The position numbers and the translations under genes were made by a program. This document shows positions 1 to 7,484 of a stretch of 10,188 nt of DNA, piece by piece; within the stretch, counting starts at the first letter, position 1; each line of letters begins with the position of its first letter. Origin of the DNA: an uncultured Bacteroidales bacterium. Its GTDB lineage: Bacteria > Bacteroidota > Bacteroidia > Bacteroidales > UBA932. The notes beneath the pieces are model-generated. The model ran no database searches, was not told the DNA's origin, and saw only the letters and a program-made list of their open reading frames with translations. The DNA is taken from assembly GCA_937900465.1 (NCBI GenBank), contig CALCEJ010000002.1:1-10188 (forward strand), read 5' to 3'.

Positions 1-23
1 GCCGGCGACGCCCTGGCGGGGGG

Positions 24-1904
24 CTAGAACTGGAAGTAGATGAAGCTCTGGAGGTCTGCGGTGATGAACTGGTACATAACGAGGACGGCGAGGGCGACGA
101 CAAGGGCCATCACGGCAAGAGGAAGGCGGGCGAAGGAGATGCGGTAGCGGCGTTTGAAGCGTTCCGGGAGCCAGTGGACAATCATTCCGAAGACAAAGAG
201 CGCAAGCACTGCGGCGTGCTGCCGAATCATCGCCGGAACAAGCGTCAGATCCCACGCGGAGCCAATCTGGTTAACCATATTCTTCGCCGTATTCCAAGCC
301 TGGATATTCGCCTCCGCCGGATCCAGATTGGAACCCGAGCGGAAGAACAGCCGCGTGAAAGTAATGAAAATGAACGTCTGCGCGATGGCCCAGGCGGAGT
401 CCAGCCATTTCCCCGCCTTCGAGGATGCAGCCCTGCGTCCGCGGACGAGCCAGCAGAAGTATTTCAACATAGCACCGGCCCATATTACGACGAGCCAGAC
501 GAAAAACATATTCCAAACCGGAGCCGGAGCGAACTTCGCAAGCGCGCCCACAAGGACCGTCACACCCGTAACGAACGCCGTCTTAAAGCCCATGGACCAG
601 GAACTCCAGAACTTGTAGATAATCATCCCGAGGCCGTTCAGGCCGCCCCAGATAATGAAGTTCCAGCTTGCCCCGTGCCACATACCGCCAAGCAGCATCG
701 TGTCAAACGAATTGATGTTAGTCGTGATCTTCCGCCGCTTGTCAGGACATTTCAGGGCCCATATCCCTATCGCCGCAGCGACAAGCGCTACGCCAAGCGC
801 AACCCACCAGCTGCCGGAAAGGAATACCGCTATCAAGGCAATCGCGATGATTACGATGAACGTACCGGGAGTTGCGTTCCGGTTACCGCCAAGAGGGATG
901 TACAGATAGTCCTTCAGCCAGCGCGAAAGCGTCATATGCCACCTCCGCCAGAACTGCTGGGTATTCACCGCCTTGTAAGGCGAATTGAAGTTCTTCGGGA
1001 GATAAAAGCCCATAAGCATAGCGACACCCGTCGCGATGTCCGTGTATCCGGAGAAGTCCGCATAAACCTGGAGCGAGTAGCAGAACAGTGCAGACAGATT
1101 CTCGAAGCCGCTGTACATAAGCGGGTTCTCAAACACGCGGTCAGCGAAATTCACCGCCAGATAGTCAGACAGCACAATCTTCTTGATCATACCGTTGAGA
1201 ATCCAGAACACGGCGATTCCGAACCAGCGGCGGCTCAGGTTGTAGGGCTTGCGGAGCTGGGAGATGAACTCCGATGCCCGCACGATGGGCCCGGCAACGA
1301 GCTGCGGGAAGAAGGAAAGGTAAAAGCCGAAATCCAGGAAATTCGAAACCGGCTCGATCCTCCCCCGCTTCACGTCAACGATATAACTCACCGCCTGGAA
1401 CGTGAAGAACGAAATGCCCACCGGGAGGATGATCGCATCCACACGGAAGGCCGATGTCCCCGTGAGCCCGTTCAGCAGCTCGCCCAGGACGTCGTGGACA
1501 ACGATACTTGTCCCGAAGAGGTTATTGACGACGTCCGTAAGGAAATAGGCATATTTGAAATATGCGAGGATACCGAGGTCTATGACGACGCTAAGCAGCA
1601 TCAGCGCGGTTTTGAGGGAGTTACGCTTCGCCCTGCGGACCCACTTTGCCGCGAAGAAATTATAAACTATTACGAACAGCAGAAGGACAAGGAATATTCC
1701 GCTGGTCTTATAGTAAAAGAAGAGGCTGCAGAAGAAAAGGTATGAGTTCCGAAGGAGCGTCTTCGAGTGGAAAAGGGAGAAAACGGCGAAGACGATGGCG
1801 AAGAATGCCCAGAAGTAGAACTGGGTGAAAAGCAGGGGATGGGCCTGATCGAAAGAGAACAGGTTCACAAGGAATTCCCGTATGACATCCCAAACGCCCG
1901 TCAT
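24..1904 (-). CDS. MBOAT-family membrane-bound O-acyltransferase (AlgI/DltB-like)
   Basis: A 626-residue polytopic inner-membrane protein of the MBOAT family, which takes an acyl group from a cytoplasmic donor and delivers it across the membrane for O-acylation of an extracytoplasmic glycan. Family signatures: ILPVGISFFTFQAVSYIVD (159-177), FFPQLVAGPIVR (198-209), YADFSGYTDIA (281-291), NSPYKAVNTQQFWRRWHMTL (307-326) and MWHGASWNFIIWGGLNG (408-424). The two conserved histidines are His323 and His410; His323 or its neighbour is the usual catalytic residue in AlgI. The spacing of 87 residues exceeds the roughly 40 in AlgI because of an inserted stretch (about 345-395) with two hydrophobic runs and a basic loop. 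The ATGA overlap with the second SGNH gene fixes the start at 1904 and supports a joint function. The gene ends in TAG; the last 23 bases of the window hold no recognisable feature. Confidence 0.95.
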   Translation of the reverse strand: MTGVWDVIREFLVNLFSFDQAHPLLFTQFYFWAFFAIVFAVFSLFHSKTLLRNSYLFFCSLFFYYKTSGIFLVLLLFVIVYNFFAAKWVRRAKRNSLKTALMLLSVVIDLGILAYFKYAYFLTDVVNNLFGTSIVVHDVLGELLNGLTGTSAFRVDAIILPVGISFFTFQAVSYIVDVKRGRIEPVSNFLDFGFYLSFFPQLVAGPIVRASEFISQLRKPYNLSRRWFGIAVFWILNGMIKKIVLSDYLAVNFADRVFENPLMYSGFENLSALFCYSLQVYADFSGYTDIATGVAMLMGFYLPKNFNSPYKAVNTQQFWRRWHMTLSRWLKDYLYIPLGGNRNATPGTFIVIIAIALIAVFLSGSWWVALGVALVAAAIGIWALKCPDKRRKITTNINSFDTMLLGGMWHGASWNFIIWGGLNGLGMIIYKFWSSWSMGFKTAFVTGVTVLVGALAKFAPAPVWNMFFVWLVVIWAGAMLKYFCWLVRGRRAASSKAGKWLDSAWAIAQTFIFITFTRLFFRSGSNLDPAEANIQAWNTAKNMVNQIGSAWDLTLVPAMIRQHAAVLALFVFGMIVHWLPERFKRRYRISFARLPLAVMALVVALAVLVMYQFITADLQSFIYFQF

Positions 1905-3100
1905 CGCTCAATCCTGTCCATTAAGGCGTTGAACATCAGGTTCCCGAGAAGGCCGTAGCCGGAGGCGTTGAAATGGACCCTGTCGGAGGCGGCAAGACCG
2001 GAAGCGGCCCATCCCTCCATGGACCCGTGCCCGCCCATTATTTCATAGAGGTCCCAAAGGACCGCGCCCGTCTCACTGGCGACCTTACGCGCTGCGGCGA
2101 CTGCGCTTTCAGTGTAGCGGTTGGGGTTTCCGCGCTTCCAACTGTCGTTTATAGTCGTCAGAAGAATCGCGCAATGGGGATTGACCTTACGGATCCGGCG
2201 GATGATTTCCTTGTAGTTCTGGATGAAGCGGGTGTCGGAAAAATCGGCCCCCTGGATATCATTGATCCCTATCGAGAGTATCACAAGGTCCGGCATCACA
2301 AGTTTCAGGTCCTCCACAAAATCATCGCACCGCAGCCAGGCGGATGTTGTCGCTCCGTTAACCCCCGCCTCGGACACGGTAAGACCGCCGTCCGTGCGGT
2401 CAAGATACATTCCCTTCAGCGTATATCGCCCCGGATAGCCGCGGAAGCCCACCCTTGCATAATCCGTATAATGCGGGAGTTCGAAGGCCCATCTCCCCGC
2501 CTGCTCACGCCCACGGAGCGTATCCCTGCCCATAATGATCACCGGCTCAAGCGAGCCGTACCCGAGGACTGTAACCCTGTTGAAACAGAACGCCGGGGTC
2601 CACCGGATCCGGCCGTCTATCATCATATCTACCGTTGCGGTGGCCGTTGAATCGGATGTCGTTATTGCCATTCCCGTTGCACCCAGCACACAGTCCGGAT
2701 GGAGGCATTTCGACGCTTCCCAGGTACCGGTACCGTAACTGCGGTACGTGGAAGGAGTGTTTGTCCCTGCAACGGCATAGGGGAATACCAGTCCCCTTCC
2801 CCCGTCGAGCCCATACCGGAGCCCGAGGAGATTCTCCCTGAGACGTCCGGTCCAGCTCCCTCCCTGGACGTGGGACCCGCCGACGTGAAGGATACGGACA
2901 TCCCCTTTCCCGGTAGTGACAAGGGAGTCGAGCTTACGGAGGAAGAGTTCGAAGTCCTCAGATTCTCCGCTGATCCGGTTCTCCTTGAAAGATGCGAAAT
3001 CATACGCGGGAACGCGGCGGTGCTGGAGGGGAAAACCCTGGGCCAGAACCGTCACGAGGCTCCAAAGGAGCATTCCGCCAGTCAGGAGAAGCCGCCTCAT
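1901..3100 (-). CDS. Periplasmic SGNH-family protein with GGS block I (second paralogue)
   Basis: A 399-residue exported protein. Residues 1-20 are a signal peptide (MRRLLLTGG..., probable cleavage after VLA20, no lipobox cysteine). SGNH blocks: block I HVGGSHVQGG with candidate nucleophile Ser76, where the usual GDS reads GGS (74-76); block II Gly249 in GVNGATTS; block III SIGIND (Gly278, Asn280); block V DRVH (Asp373, His376). The catalytic Ser/Asp/His set is present. It is a paralogue of the preceding protein: both share the large beta-rich insertion between blocks I and II and the late motif WDL-(F/Y)-x2-MGG-x2-SM-x2-W (here 349-364). It starts inside the stop of the upstream gene (ATGA, 3097-3100) and its own stop overlaps the MBOAT start the same way (1901-1904), so translation of all three is coupled. 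Likely a glycan O-acyl esterase or transferase; the acceptor is unknown. Confidence 0.85.
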   Translation of the reverse strand: MRRLLLTGGMLLWSLVTVLAQGFPLQHRRVPAYDFASFKENRISGESEDFELFLRKLDSLVTTGKGDVRILHVGGSHVQGGSWTGRLRENLLGLRYGLDGGRGLVFPYAVAGTNTPSTYRSYGTGTWEASKCLHPDCVLGATGMAITTSDSTATATVDMMIDGRIRWTPAFCFNRVTVLGYGSLEPVIIMGRDTLRGREQAGRWAFELPHYTDYARVGFRGYPGRYTLKGMYLDRTDGGLTVSEAGVNGATTSAWLRCDDFVEDLKLVMPDLVILSIGINDIQGADFSDTRFIQNYKEIIRRIRKVNPHCAILLTTINDSWKRGNPNRYTESAVAAARKVASETGAVLWDLYEIMGGHGSMEGWAASGLAASDRVHFNASGYGLLGNLMFNALMDRIER

Positions 3101-4536
3101 TCCTCTTTTTTCATATACTCCCTCACAAGCGAGGAGGGAACGGTCTTACGGAGGCAGTAGAAATCGTAGTAAGTCAGCAGCGAGCGGGCGAAGGTCTCAC
3201 CTACGAGGGTGGCGCCTGCGGGGGTGAAATGGACATAATCAGCTCCGGCCCAGGCGGGGGAATGCTTCACCCAGCGGACCATCGAGTTTTCCCCGCCCAT
3301 CATATGGAAAAGGTCCCAGTACGCCGCATCGTTTCGAAGCGCATTCGCTTTCAGCGTATCCACGACCTCCGGGAGGCGCGGCCAGGTCACGATTTTCCCG
3401 CCGACGGATTTTCCCATATCGGACGGACCTATGAACAGGATCTTCGCCTGAGGGGCGACGTCGTGGAAGTAGCGGATCTGCTCCGCGATGCGCTCGCCGT
3501 AGGAGGCGATCTTAGCCGATGATGAGGCCACCGGCATTATGTTTCCGCCGAACTGCATTATGATAAGGGCGGTGCCGTCAAGGGCCATACCCTCGCGGAC
3601 GGCGTCCTTGTTGATCCGGGTGAAGATCGTACCGGAGCATCCCCTGAGGGGGATGTTATCAACGGCGACGCCGCTGTCACCATCGGCCGACATTCCGTAT
3701 ATCTCAGCGTTTCCGGTAAAGGTGACCCTCGCCTTTGCAACGGGCTTGTCGAAGCTCAGGGTAACGAGAGTCGTACCGTTCTCGCCAGTTGCCGTGATCG
3801 GTTCCGCCTTGAGGGTGTCAGAGACAGCCTTGACGGAAAAGCCTTTGGAGGCCCTGCCATACAGGATGGAGATGCTTGAGAAGGTCTTGACGCGATTGCT
3901 TGCGCTTCTGGAGGCCGATGCGCGAAGATTCACGGTTCCCCCGCCTGTCATCTGGACGACCTGGGCCATCACGCCGTAGCGGCTGTGAGGGGCGCGCATC
4001 GTCGTACTGTCTCCGTACATCGTGTACTGGACAAAGTCTCCGGATGCGGCACGCTGGATGCTCGCACTGGGAACGTTGCCGATGACGGGGAACATTCCGG
4101 TCCCTATGCCTCCAAAGCGGCTCTGGAGAGAGTCGCGAAGCTGAGAGGAGATACGGTCCAGTTCTATCTGGGAGTCACCATAATGGGCCACACGGCACAT
4201 CTGGCCGTATTTTGCGGCGTTCTCGAATTTACGGAAAACGGGGTCGAAGAAACGGTAATCGTCGCCGGGAAGAAATATCCTGTCCGGATTCTCGTAGAAG
4301 AAATTGCGGTAGAAGGAAAGGGTATCGTCGTGGAGCGTGAACCGCGCCTTGACGGAGTTTATCACGGAATCCACATCAACCTTTTTCTCCGAAGCCTCTG
4401 CAACGGAACGGCGATAGGACGGGAAGCGGAGTTCCAGCGGACCCGCCTCCACGGTTCCTGCAGGCGCAATGGCCCAGGACAGCCCCAGAAGGACGAAAAC
4501 CGCGATAATGAATATGAGAACCTGCCTTGCTTTCAT
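3097..4536 (-). CDS. Periplasmic SGNH/GDSL-family esterase or acyltransferase (first paralogue)
   Basis: A 479-residue exported protein with an N-terminal hydrophobic segment (about 6-24) that may be a signal peptide or an uncleaved anchor. It contains the SGNH-hydrolase blocks: block I YGDSQIE with nucleophile Ser122 (GDS 120-122), a probable block II glycine in LRGCSG (299-302), block III FGGN (329-332), and block V DYVH with Asp433 and His436. A putative Ser122/Asp433/His436 triad is therefore complete. Blocks I and II are about 175 residues apart, against roughly 30-40 in compact SGNH enzymes; the extra part (about 160-290) looks beta-rich. Members of this superfamily (AlgJ, AlgX, DltD, PatB) partner with MBOAT proteins in O-acylation, which the operon supports; simple esterase activity is the alternative. 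ATG 4536 is the only start that keeps the hydrophobic segment. The stop overlaps the next gene by ATGA. Confidence 0.85.
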   Translation of the reverse strand: MKARQVLIFIIAVFVLLGLSWAIAPAGTVEAGPLELRFPSYRRSVAEASEKKVDVDSVINSVKARFTLHDDTLSFYRNFFYENPDRIFLPGDDYRFFDPVFRKFENAAKYGQMCRVAHYGDSQIELDRISSQLRDSLQSRFGGIGTGMFPVIGNVPSASIQRAASGDFVQYTMYGDSTTMRAPHSRYGVMAQVVQMTGGGTVNLRASASRSASNRVKTFSSISILYGRASKGFSVKAVSDTLKAEPITATGENGTTLVTLSFDKPVAKARVTFTGNAEIYGMSADGDSGVAVDNIPLRGCSGTIFTRINKDAVREGMALDGTALIIMQFGGNIMPVASSSAKIASYGERIAEQIRYFHDVAPQAKILFIGPSDMGKSVGGKIVTWPRLPEVVDTLKANALRNDAAYWDLFHMMGGENSMVRWVKHSPAWAGADYVHFTPAGATLVGETFARSLLTYYDFYCLRKTVPSSLVREYMKKEE

Positions 4537-4546
4537 ATAGGGACTG

Positions 4547-4576
4547 CAAAGATAGCAAAAAAAACGGCCCGTGCAG
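4547..4576 (-). promoter_or_regulatory. Bacteroidota-type promoter of the SGNH-SGNH-MBOAT operon
   Basis: A perfect -7 box TATCTTTG (consensus TAnnTTTG) lies at 4554-4547 on the minus strand, two bases after the terminator U-tract. The -33 region is weak: CTG at 4576-4574, at the base of the loop, with a 19-base spacer. The box ends 10 bases before the ATG at 4536, so any transcript from it has a leader under 10 bases. Box identity and its place upstream of a three-gene operon support the call; the poor -33 box lowers confidence. Confidence 0.72.
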
Positions 4577-4592
4577 TTTTTTGCACGGGCCG
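4557..4592 (-). terminator. Strong intrinsic terminator of the hppA/beta-barrel unit
   Basis: On the minus strand an 11-bp perfect GC-rich stem (CGGCCCGTGCA at 4592-4582 with TGCACGGGCCG at 4575-4565) closes a six-base loop (4581-4576) and is followed by eight T residues (4564-4557). It begins 25 bases after the beta-barrel stop codon. The other strand lacks a T-tract after the stem. The stem and the U-tract form the upstream half of the next promoter. Confidence 0.95.
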
Positions 4593-4617
4593 ATGTCCGG
4601 GATTTTACTTCTGCCGA

Positions 4618-5247
4618 TTAGAAAATCTTGTAAGCAACGCCGAGACGGAGCTGGTTGCGGCTCCACTTGGTGTCATCATCATCTCCGGTGTAGAGGTTGT
4701 TCAGGCCAAGGTCGTAACCGATGGTGAACTGGAACTGCTTGTTGAGTTCGAAGCCGACACCAAGACCCAGAAGCATCTGGACACGCGCATAATCAGTATC
4801 CTCGAAGTTCTTGCTGGAAAGATGAGTGTTGATGTCTTCGTTATCAATCTTGGAGGTTGAGGAGAGGCCGAAGCGGACGACAGGTCCTGCATATGCGAAA
4901 AGACCATAGTCGCGGGTAAGGTTGTAGTTGAACTTGAAGCTGACGGGAACGTCAACGAAGAGCTCGTTCATTGTTGTAGTGGTGGTAGATCCGAGAACGG
5001 TCTGCTCATCCTTTGAACCGAGATAGGTAACGTATGCACCGGGAACAAAGGCGAGGTCGATGCTGCCCTGGCTCATAAGGTTGATTCCGAAGTTTCCGCC
5101 GACATAGCCACCATTCATATTGGTAGTGGTGTTGCCCTGTACAAGGTCAGAATTCAGATAACCCGCACCGAGATAAAGCTGTGCGGAAGCGTTTGTTGCA
5201 ATGAGCATCAGAGATGCTGCAAGAACTGTTGTAAAGAACTTTTTCAT
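4618..5247 (-). CDS. Small outer-membrane beta-barrel protein (porin-like family)
   Basis: A 209-residue secreted protein. Residues 1-22 form a classic signal peptide (Lys-Lys, a hydrophobic core, then ASA before Gln23), giving a mature chain of about 187 residues. The mature part alternates polar and aromatic/hydrophobic residues in strands separated by Asn/Thr/Asp-rich loops, with recurrent patterns such as LGAGYL, GYVGGNFGI, LFAYAGPVVRFG, LLGLGVGFEL and LRLGVAYKIF. It ends in phenylalanine, the signal recognised by the BAM machinery. This fits an 8-strand barrel of the OmpA-barrel/OMP_b-brl type found in large numbers in Bacteroidota. The substrate or partner is unknown; such proteins may be structural or minor porins. 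It lies 21 bases after hppA and before a strong terminator, so it is probably expressed from the hppA promoter. No own promoter is visible. Confidence 0.85.
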   Translation of the reverse strand: MKKFFTTVLAASLMLIATNASAQLYLGAGYLNSDLVQGNTTTNMNGGYVGGNFGINLMSQGSIDLAFVPGAYVTYLGSKDEQTVLGSTTTTTMNELFVDVPVSFKFNYNLTRDYGLFAYAGPVVRFGLSSTSKIDNEDINTHLSSKNFEDTDYARVQMLLGLGVGFELNKQFQFTIGYDLGLNNLYTGDDDDTKWSRNQLRLGVAYKIF

Positions 5248-5268
5248 TTTTTTTTGTTTATAAAAAGG
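5248..5268 (-). promoter_or_regulatory. A-rich translation leader between hppA and the beta-barrel gene
   Basis: The 21-base gap between the hppA TAA and the next ATG contains no hairpin and no TAnnTTTG box, and ends in a run of eight A residues directly before the ATG. A-rich stretches immediately upstream of the start replace the Shine-Dalgarno sequence in many Bacteroidota genes. The absence of a terminator suggests read-through from hppA. Confidence 0.6.
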
Positions 5269-7458
5269 TTAATGTAACATCACGGTAAGTCCGGCCATAA
5301 CGATTGAAACCATCGACATCAGCTTGATAAGGATGTTAAGGGAAGGGCCGGAAGTGTCTTTGAAGGGATCGCCTACGGTGTCACCGACGATCGTAGCCTT
5401 ATGGGCCGCGGAATTCTTTCCGCCGAAGTTACCTTCCTCGACGTACTTTTTGGCGTTGTCCCACGCTCCGCCGGAATTCGCAAGGAAGATTGCGAGGACA
5501 AAGCCCGCCCCGAGCCCGCCGGCGAGAAGGCCGACGACCCCCGCAGGGCCAAGAAGGATTCCCACCAGCATAGGCACTATGATGGCAAGAAGCGAGGGAA
5601 GGATCATCTCGTGCTGGGCCGCCTTTGTCGAAATGCGGACGCAGGAGGTATAGTCAGGACGCTGTTTTCCCTCGAGGATGCCGGCGATTTCGCGGAACTG
5701 GCGGCGTACTTCGACGACCATCTTTTCCGCCGCGCGTCCGACCGCGTTCATCGTAAGGCCGCAGAACAGGAACGCCATCATCGCGCCGATGAAGATTCCG
5801 ACAAGGACCATCGGATTCATAAGGGTTATGTCGTACAGCTGGACAATGTCAGTAATCGTTGCGGAGACTGTCTCGACCGTACGGCCGCCAACCTCGATCA
5901 CCGTCTTTCCTATGTGTCCGAGTCCTATCTTTATCTCCTCGATATAGGATGCGAGAAGGGCCAGCGCAGTAAGGGCGGCAGAACCAATCGCAAAGCCCTT
6001 TCCGGTCGCTGCGGTCGTGTTTCCGAGCGCATCGAGGATATCCGTCTTCTCACGGACGGAAGGGTCGAGTTCGGCCATCTGGGCGTTGCCGCCGGCATTG
6101 TCCGCGATGGGCCCGTAAGCGTCCGTAGCAAGGGTTATTCCGAGAGTGGAGAGCATTCCCACAGCGGCGATGGAGATGCCGTAGAGGCCGTGGCTGAGGG
6201 TTTCTGAGGAGAACACGAAGTCCGTTGCGAATCCGTAAGCAAGAAGGATGGCGCAGGCGATTGTAACGACGGGAACCGCCGTGGAAATCATTCCAAGGCC
6301 CACTCCGTTGATAATGACGGTTGCAGAACCGGTGTTTGCCGCCTCTGCGAGCTTACGCGTGGGCTTGTACGAATGGGACGTATAGTATTCTGTTATTTTG
6401 CCTATGATGACTCCCGCCGCAAGGCCGGAGAGAACGGACAGGGCCAGCTTCCACCAATTGCCGAATCCGAGCACATAGAATACACCGAAGGACAGCACCG
6501 CGATAAGCACTGCGGCAAGGTTCGTTCCTACACTGAGGGACTTCAGGAGCTGCTTCAGGTCCGCATTTTCCTTTGTCCTGACGGCGTAAATGCCTATAAT
6601 GGAGAGCACGACACCGATCGCGGCGATAAGCATCGGGGCCATAATGGCCCTTGTCTGCATCACGGTTCCTTCAGAGAAGAAGGCCGATGCGCCGAGCGCC
6701 ATCGTGGCAAGGATGGACCCGCAGTAGGATTCGTAGAGGTCCGCGCCCATTCCGGCGACGTCTCCGACGTTGTCACCTACGTTGTCTGCGATGGTAGCCG
6801 GGTTGCGGGGGTCATCCTCCGGGATGTCCTGCTCAACCTTTCCCACTATGTCTGCGCCCACATCCGCGGCCTTCGTATAGATACCGCCTCCCACACGGGC
6901 GAAAAGCGCCTGTGTCGATGCGCCCATACCGAAAGTCAGCATCGTCGTGGTGATGACGACAAGGGTCTGTTCCGGGCTTGCGGCGTGGACAAAAGCCTTC
7001 AGGATCATCCACCAGATGGAGATGTCAAGAAGTCCGAGTCCCACGACCGTAAGGCCCATAACGGCTCCGCTCCGGAATGCAACCTTAAGTCCGGAGTTAA
7101 GGCTCCTGGATGTTGCATTGGCGGTTCTTGCGGATGCGTAGGTTGCGGTCCTCATTCCCACATAACCGGCAAGTCCGGAGAAGAAACCTCCGGTCAGGAA
7201 AGCAAACGGCACCCAGGTGTTCTGGACGTGGAATCCGTATGCAAGGACGGCAAAAAGGGCTGCAAGGACAATGAAAACTATAATGACAACCTTATACTGC
7301 TGGCGCAGATAGGCCATAGCGCCCTCTCTGACGTAGCGGGCGATTTCCTGCATCGTAGGGGTTCCTTCGCTCTCCTTCTTCATCTGGGAGAAGAATATCC
7401 AGGCAAAGAGGAGCGCCACCACGGAGGCGGCGGGAACCGCATAAAACAAAACTTCCAT
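5269..7458 (-). CDS. hppA: Membrane-bound ion-pumping pyrophosphatase, K+-dependent, probably Na+-transporting
   Basis: A 729-residue multi-spanning inner-membrane enzyme that hydrolyses pyrophosphate and pumps H+ and/or Na+ outward. Membrane pyrophosphatases are typically 660-770 residues with 15-17 helices. The substrate site is intact: DVGADIVGKVE at 199-209, the DNVGDNVGD acidic repeat at 225-233, DAYGPIADNAGG at 446-457, and the C-terminal VGDTVGDPFKDTSGPS at 691-706. In GNTTAATGKGF (479-489), Ala483 and Gly486 occupy the positions that are Lys and Thr in K+-independent enzymes, so K+ dependence is predicted. Glu243 in DLYES matches the glutamate position of Na+-pumping members such as Thermotoga; combined Na+,H+ pumping is known in Bacteroides vulgatus and cannot be excluded. 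The start has its own promoter. The beta-barrel gene follows after 21 bases without a terminator. Confidence 0.97.
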   Translation of the reverse strand: MEVLFYAVPAASVVALLFAWIFFSQMKKESEGTPTMQEIARYVREGAMAYLRQQYKVVIIVFIVLAALFAVLAYGFHVQNTWVPFAFLTGGFFSGLAGYVGMRTATYASARTANATSRSLNSGLKVAFRSGAVMGLTVVGLGLLDISIWWMILKAFVHAASPEQTLVVITTTMLTFGMGASTQALFARVGGGIYTKAADVGADIVGKVEQDIPEDDPRNPATIADNVGDNVGDVAGMGADLYESYCGSILATMALGASAFFSEGTVMQTRAIMAPMLIAAIGVVLSIIGIYAVRTKENADLKQLLKSLSVGTNLAAVLIAVLSFGVFYVLGFGNWWKLALSVLSGLAAGVIIGKITEYYTSHSYKPTRKLAEAANTGSATVIINGVGLGMISTAVPVVTIACAILLAYGFATDFVFSSETLSHGLYGISIAAVGMLSTLGITLATDAYGPIADNAGGNAQMAELDPSVREKTDILDALGNTTAATGKGFAIGSAALTALALLASYIEEIKIGLGHIGKTVIEVGGRTVETVSATITDIVQLYDITLMNPMVLVGIFIGAMMAFLFCGLTMNAVGRAAEKMVVEVRRQFREIAGILEGKQRPDYTSCVRISTKAAQHEMILPSLLAIIVPMLVGILLGPAGVVGLLAGGLGAGFVLAIFLANSGGAWDNAKKYVEEGNFGGKNSAAHKATIVGDTVGDPFKDTSGPSLNILIKLMSMVSIVMAGLTVMLH

Positions 7459-7484
7459 ATCTTCGTTATTATGTAGTCAGCTTG

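Noticed and set aside
1..23. GC-rich sequence after the MBOAT stop with a short GGCGACGCC palindrome
   Set aside because: No T-tract is visible and the window ends, so neither a terminator nor a following gene can be supported.
174..1745. A 523-codon open frame on the plus strand opposite the MBOAT gene
   Set aside because: Its translation is rich in Arg, Glu, His and Asp without hydrophobic core or family motifs. It mirrors the codon bias of a GC-rich, clearly real membrane-protein gene on the other strand.
3985..4860. A 291-codon plus-strand open frame spanning the terminator/promoter region
   Set aside because: It runs antisense through two well-supported genes and the strong hairpin between them, with no recognisable protein motif.
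6373..7476. A 367-codon open frame on the plus strand opposite hppA (and a similar one at 5401-6207)
   Set aside because: Both translations are low in hydrophobic residues and rich in His, Arg, Gly and Asp, and lie entirely opposite conserved pyrophosphatase coding sequence; no promoter or leader supports them.
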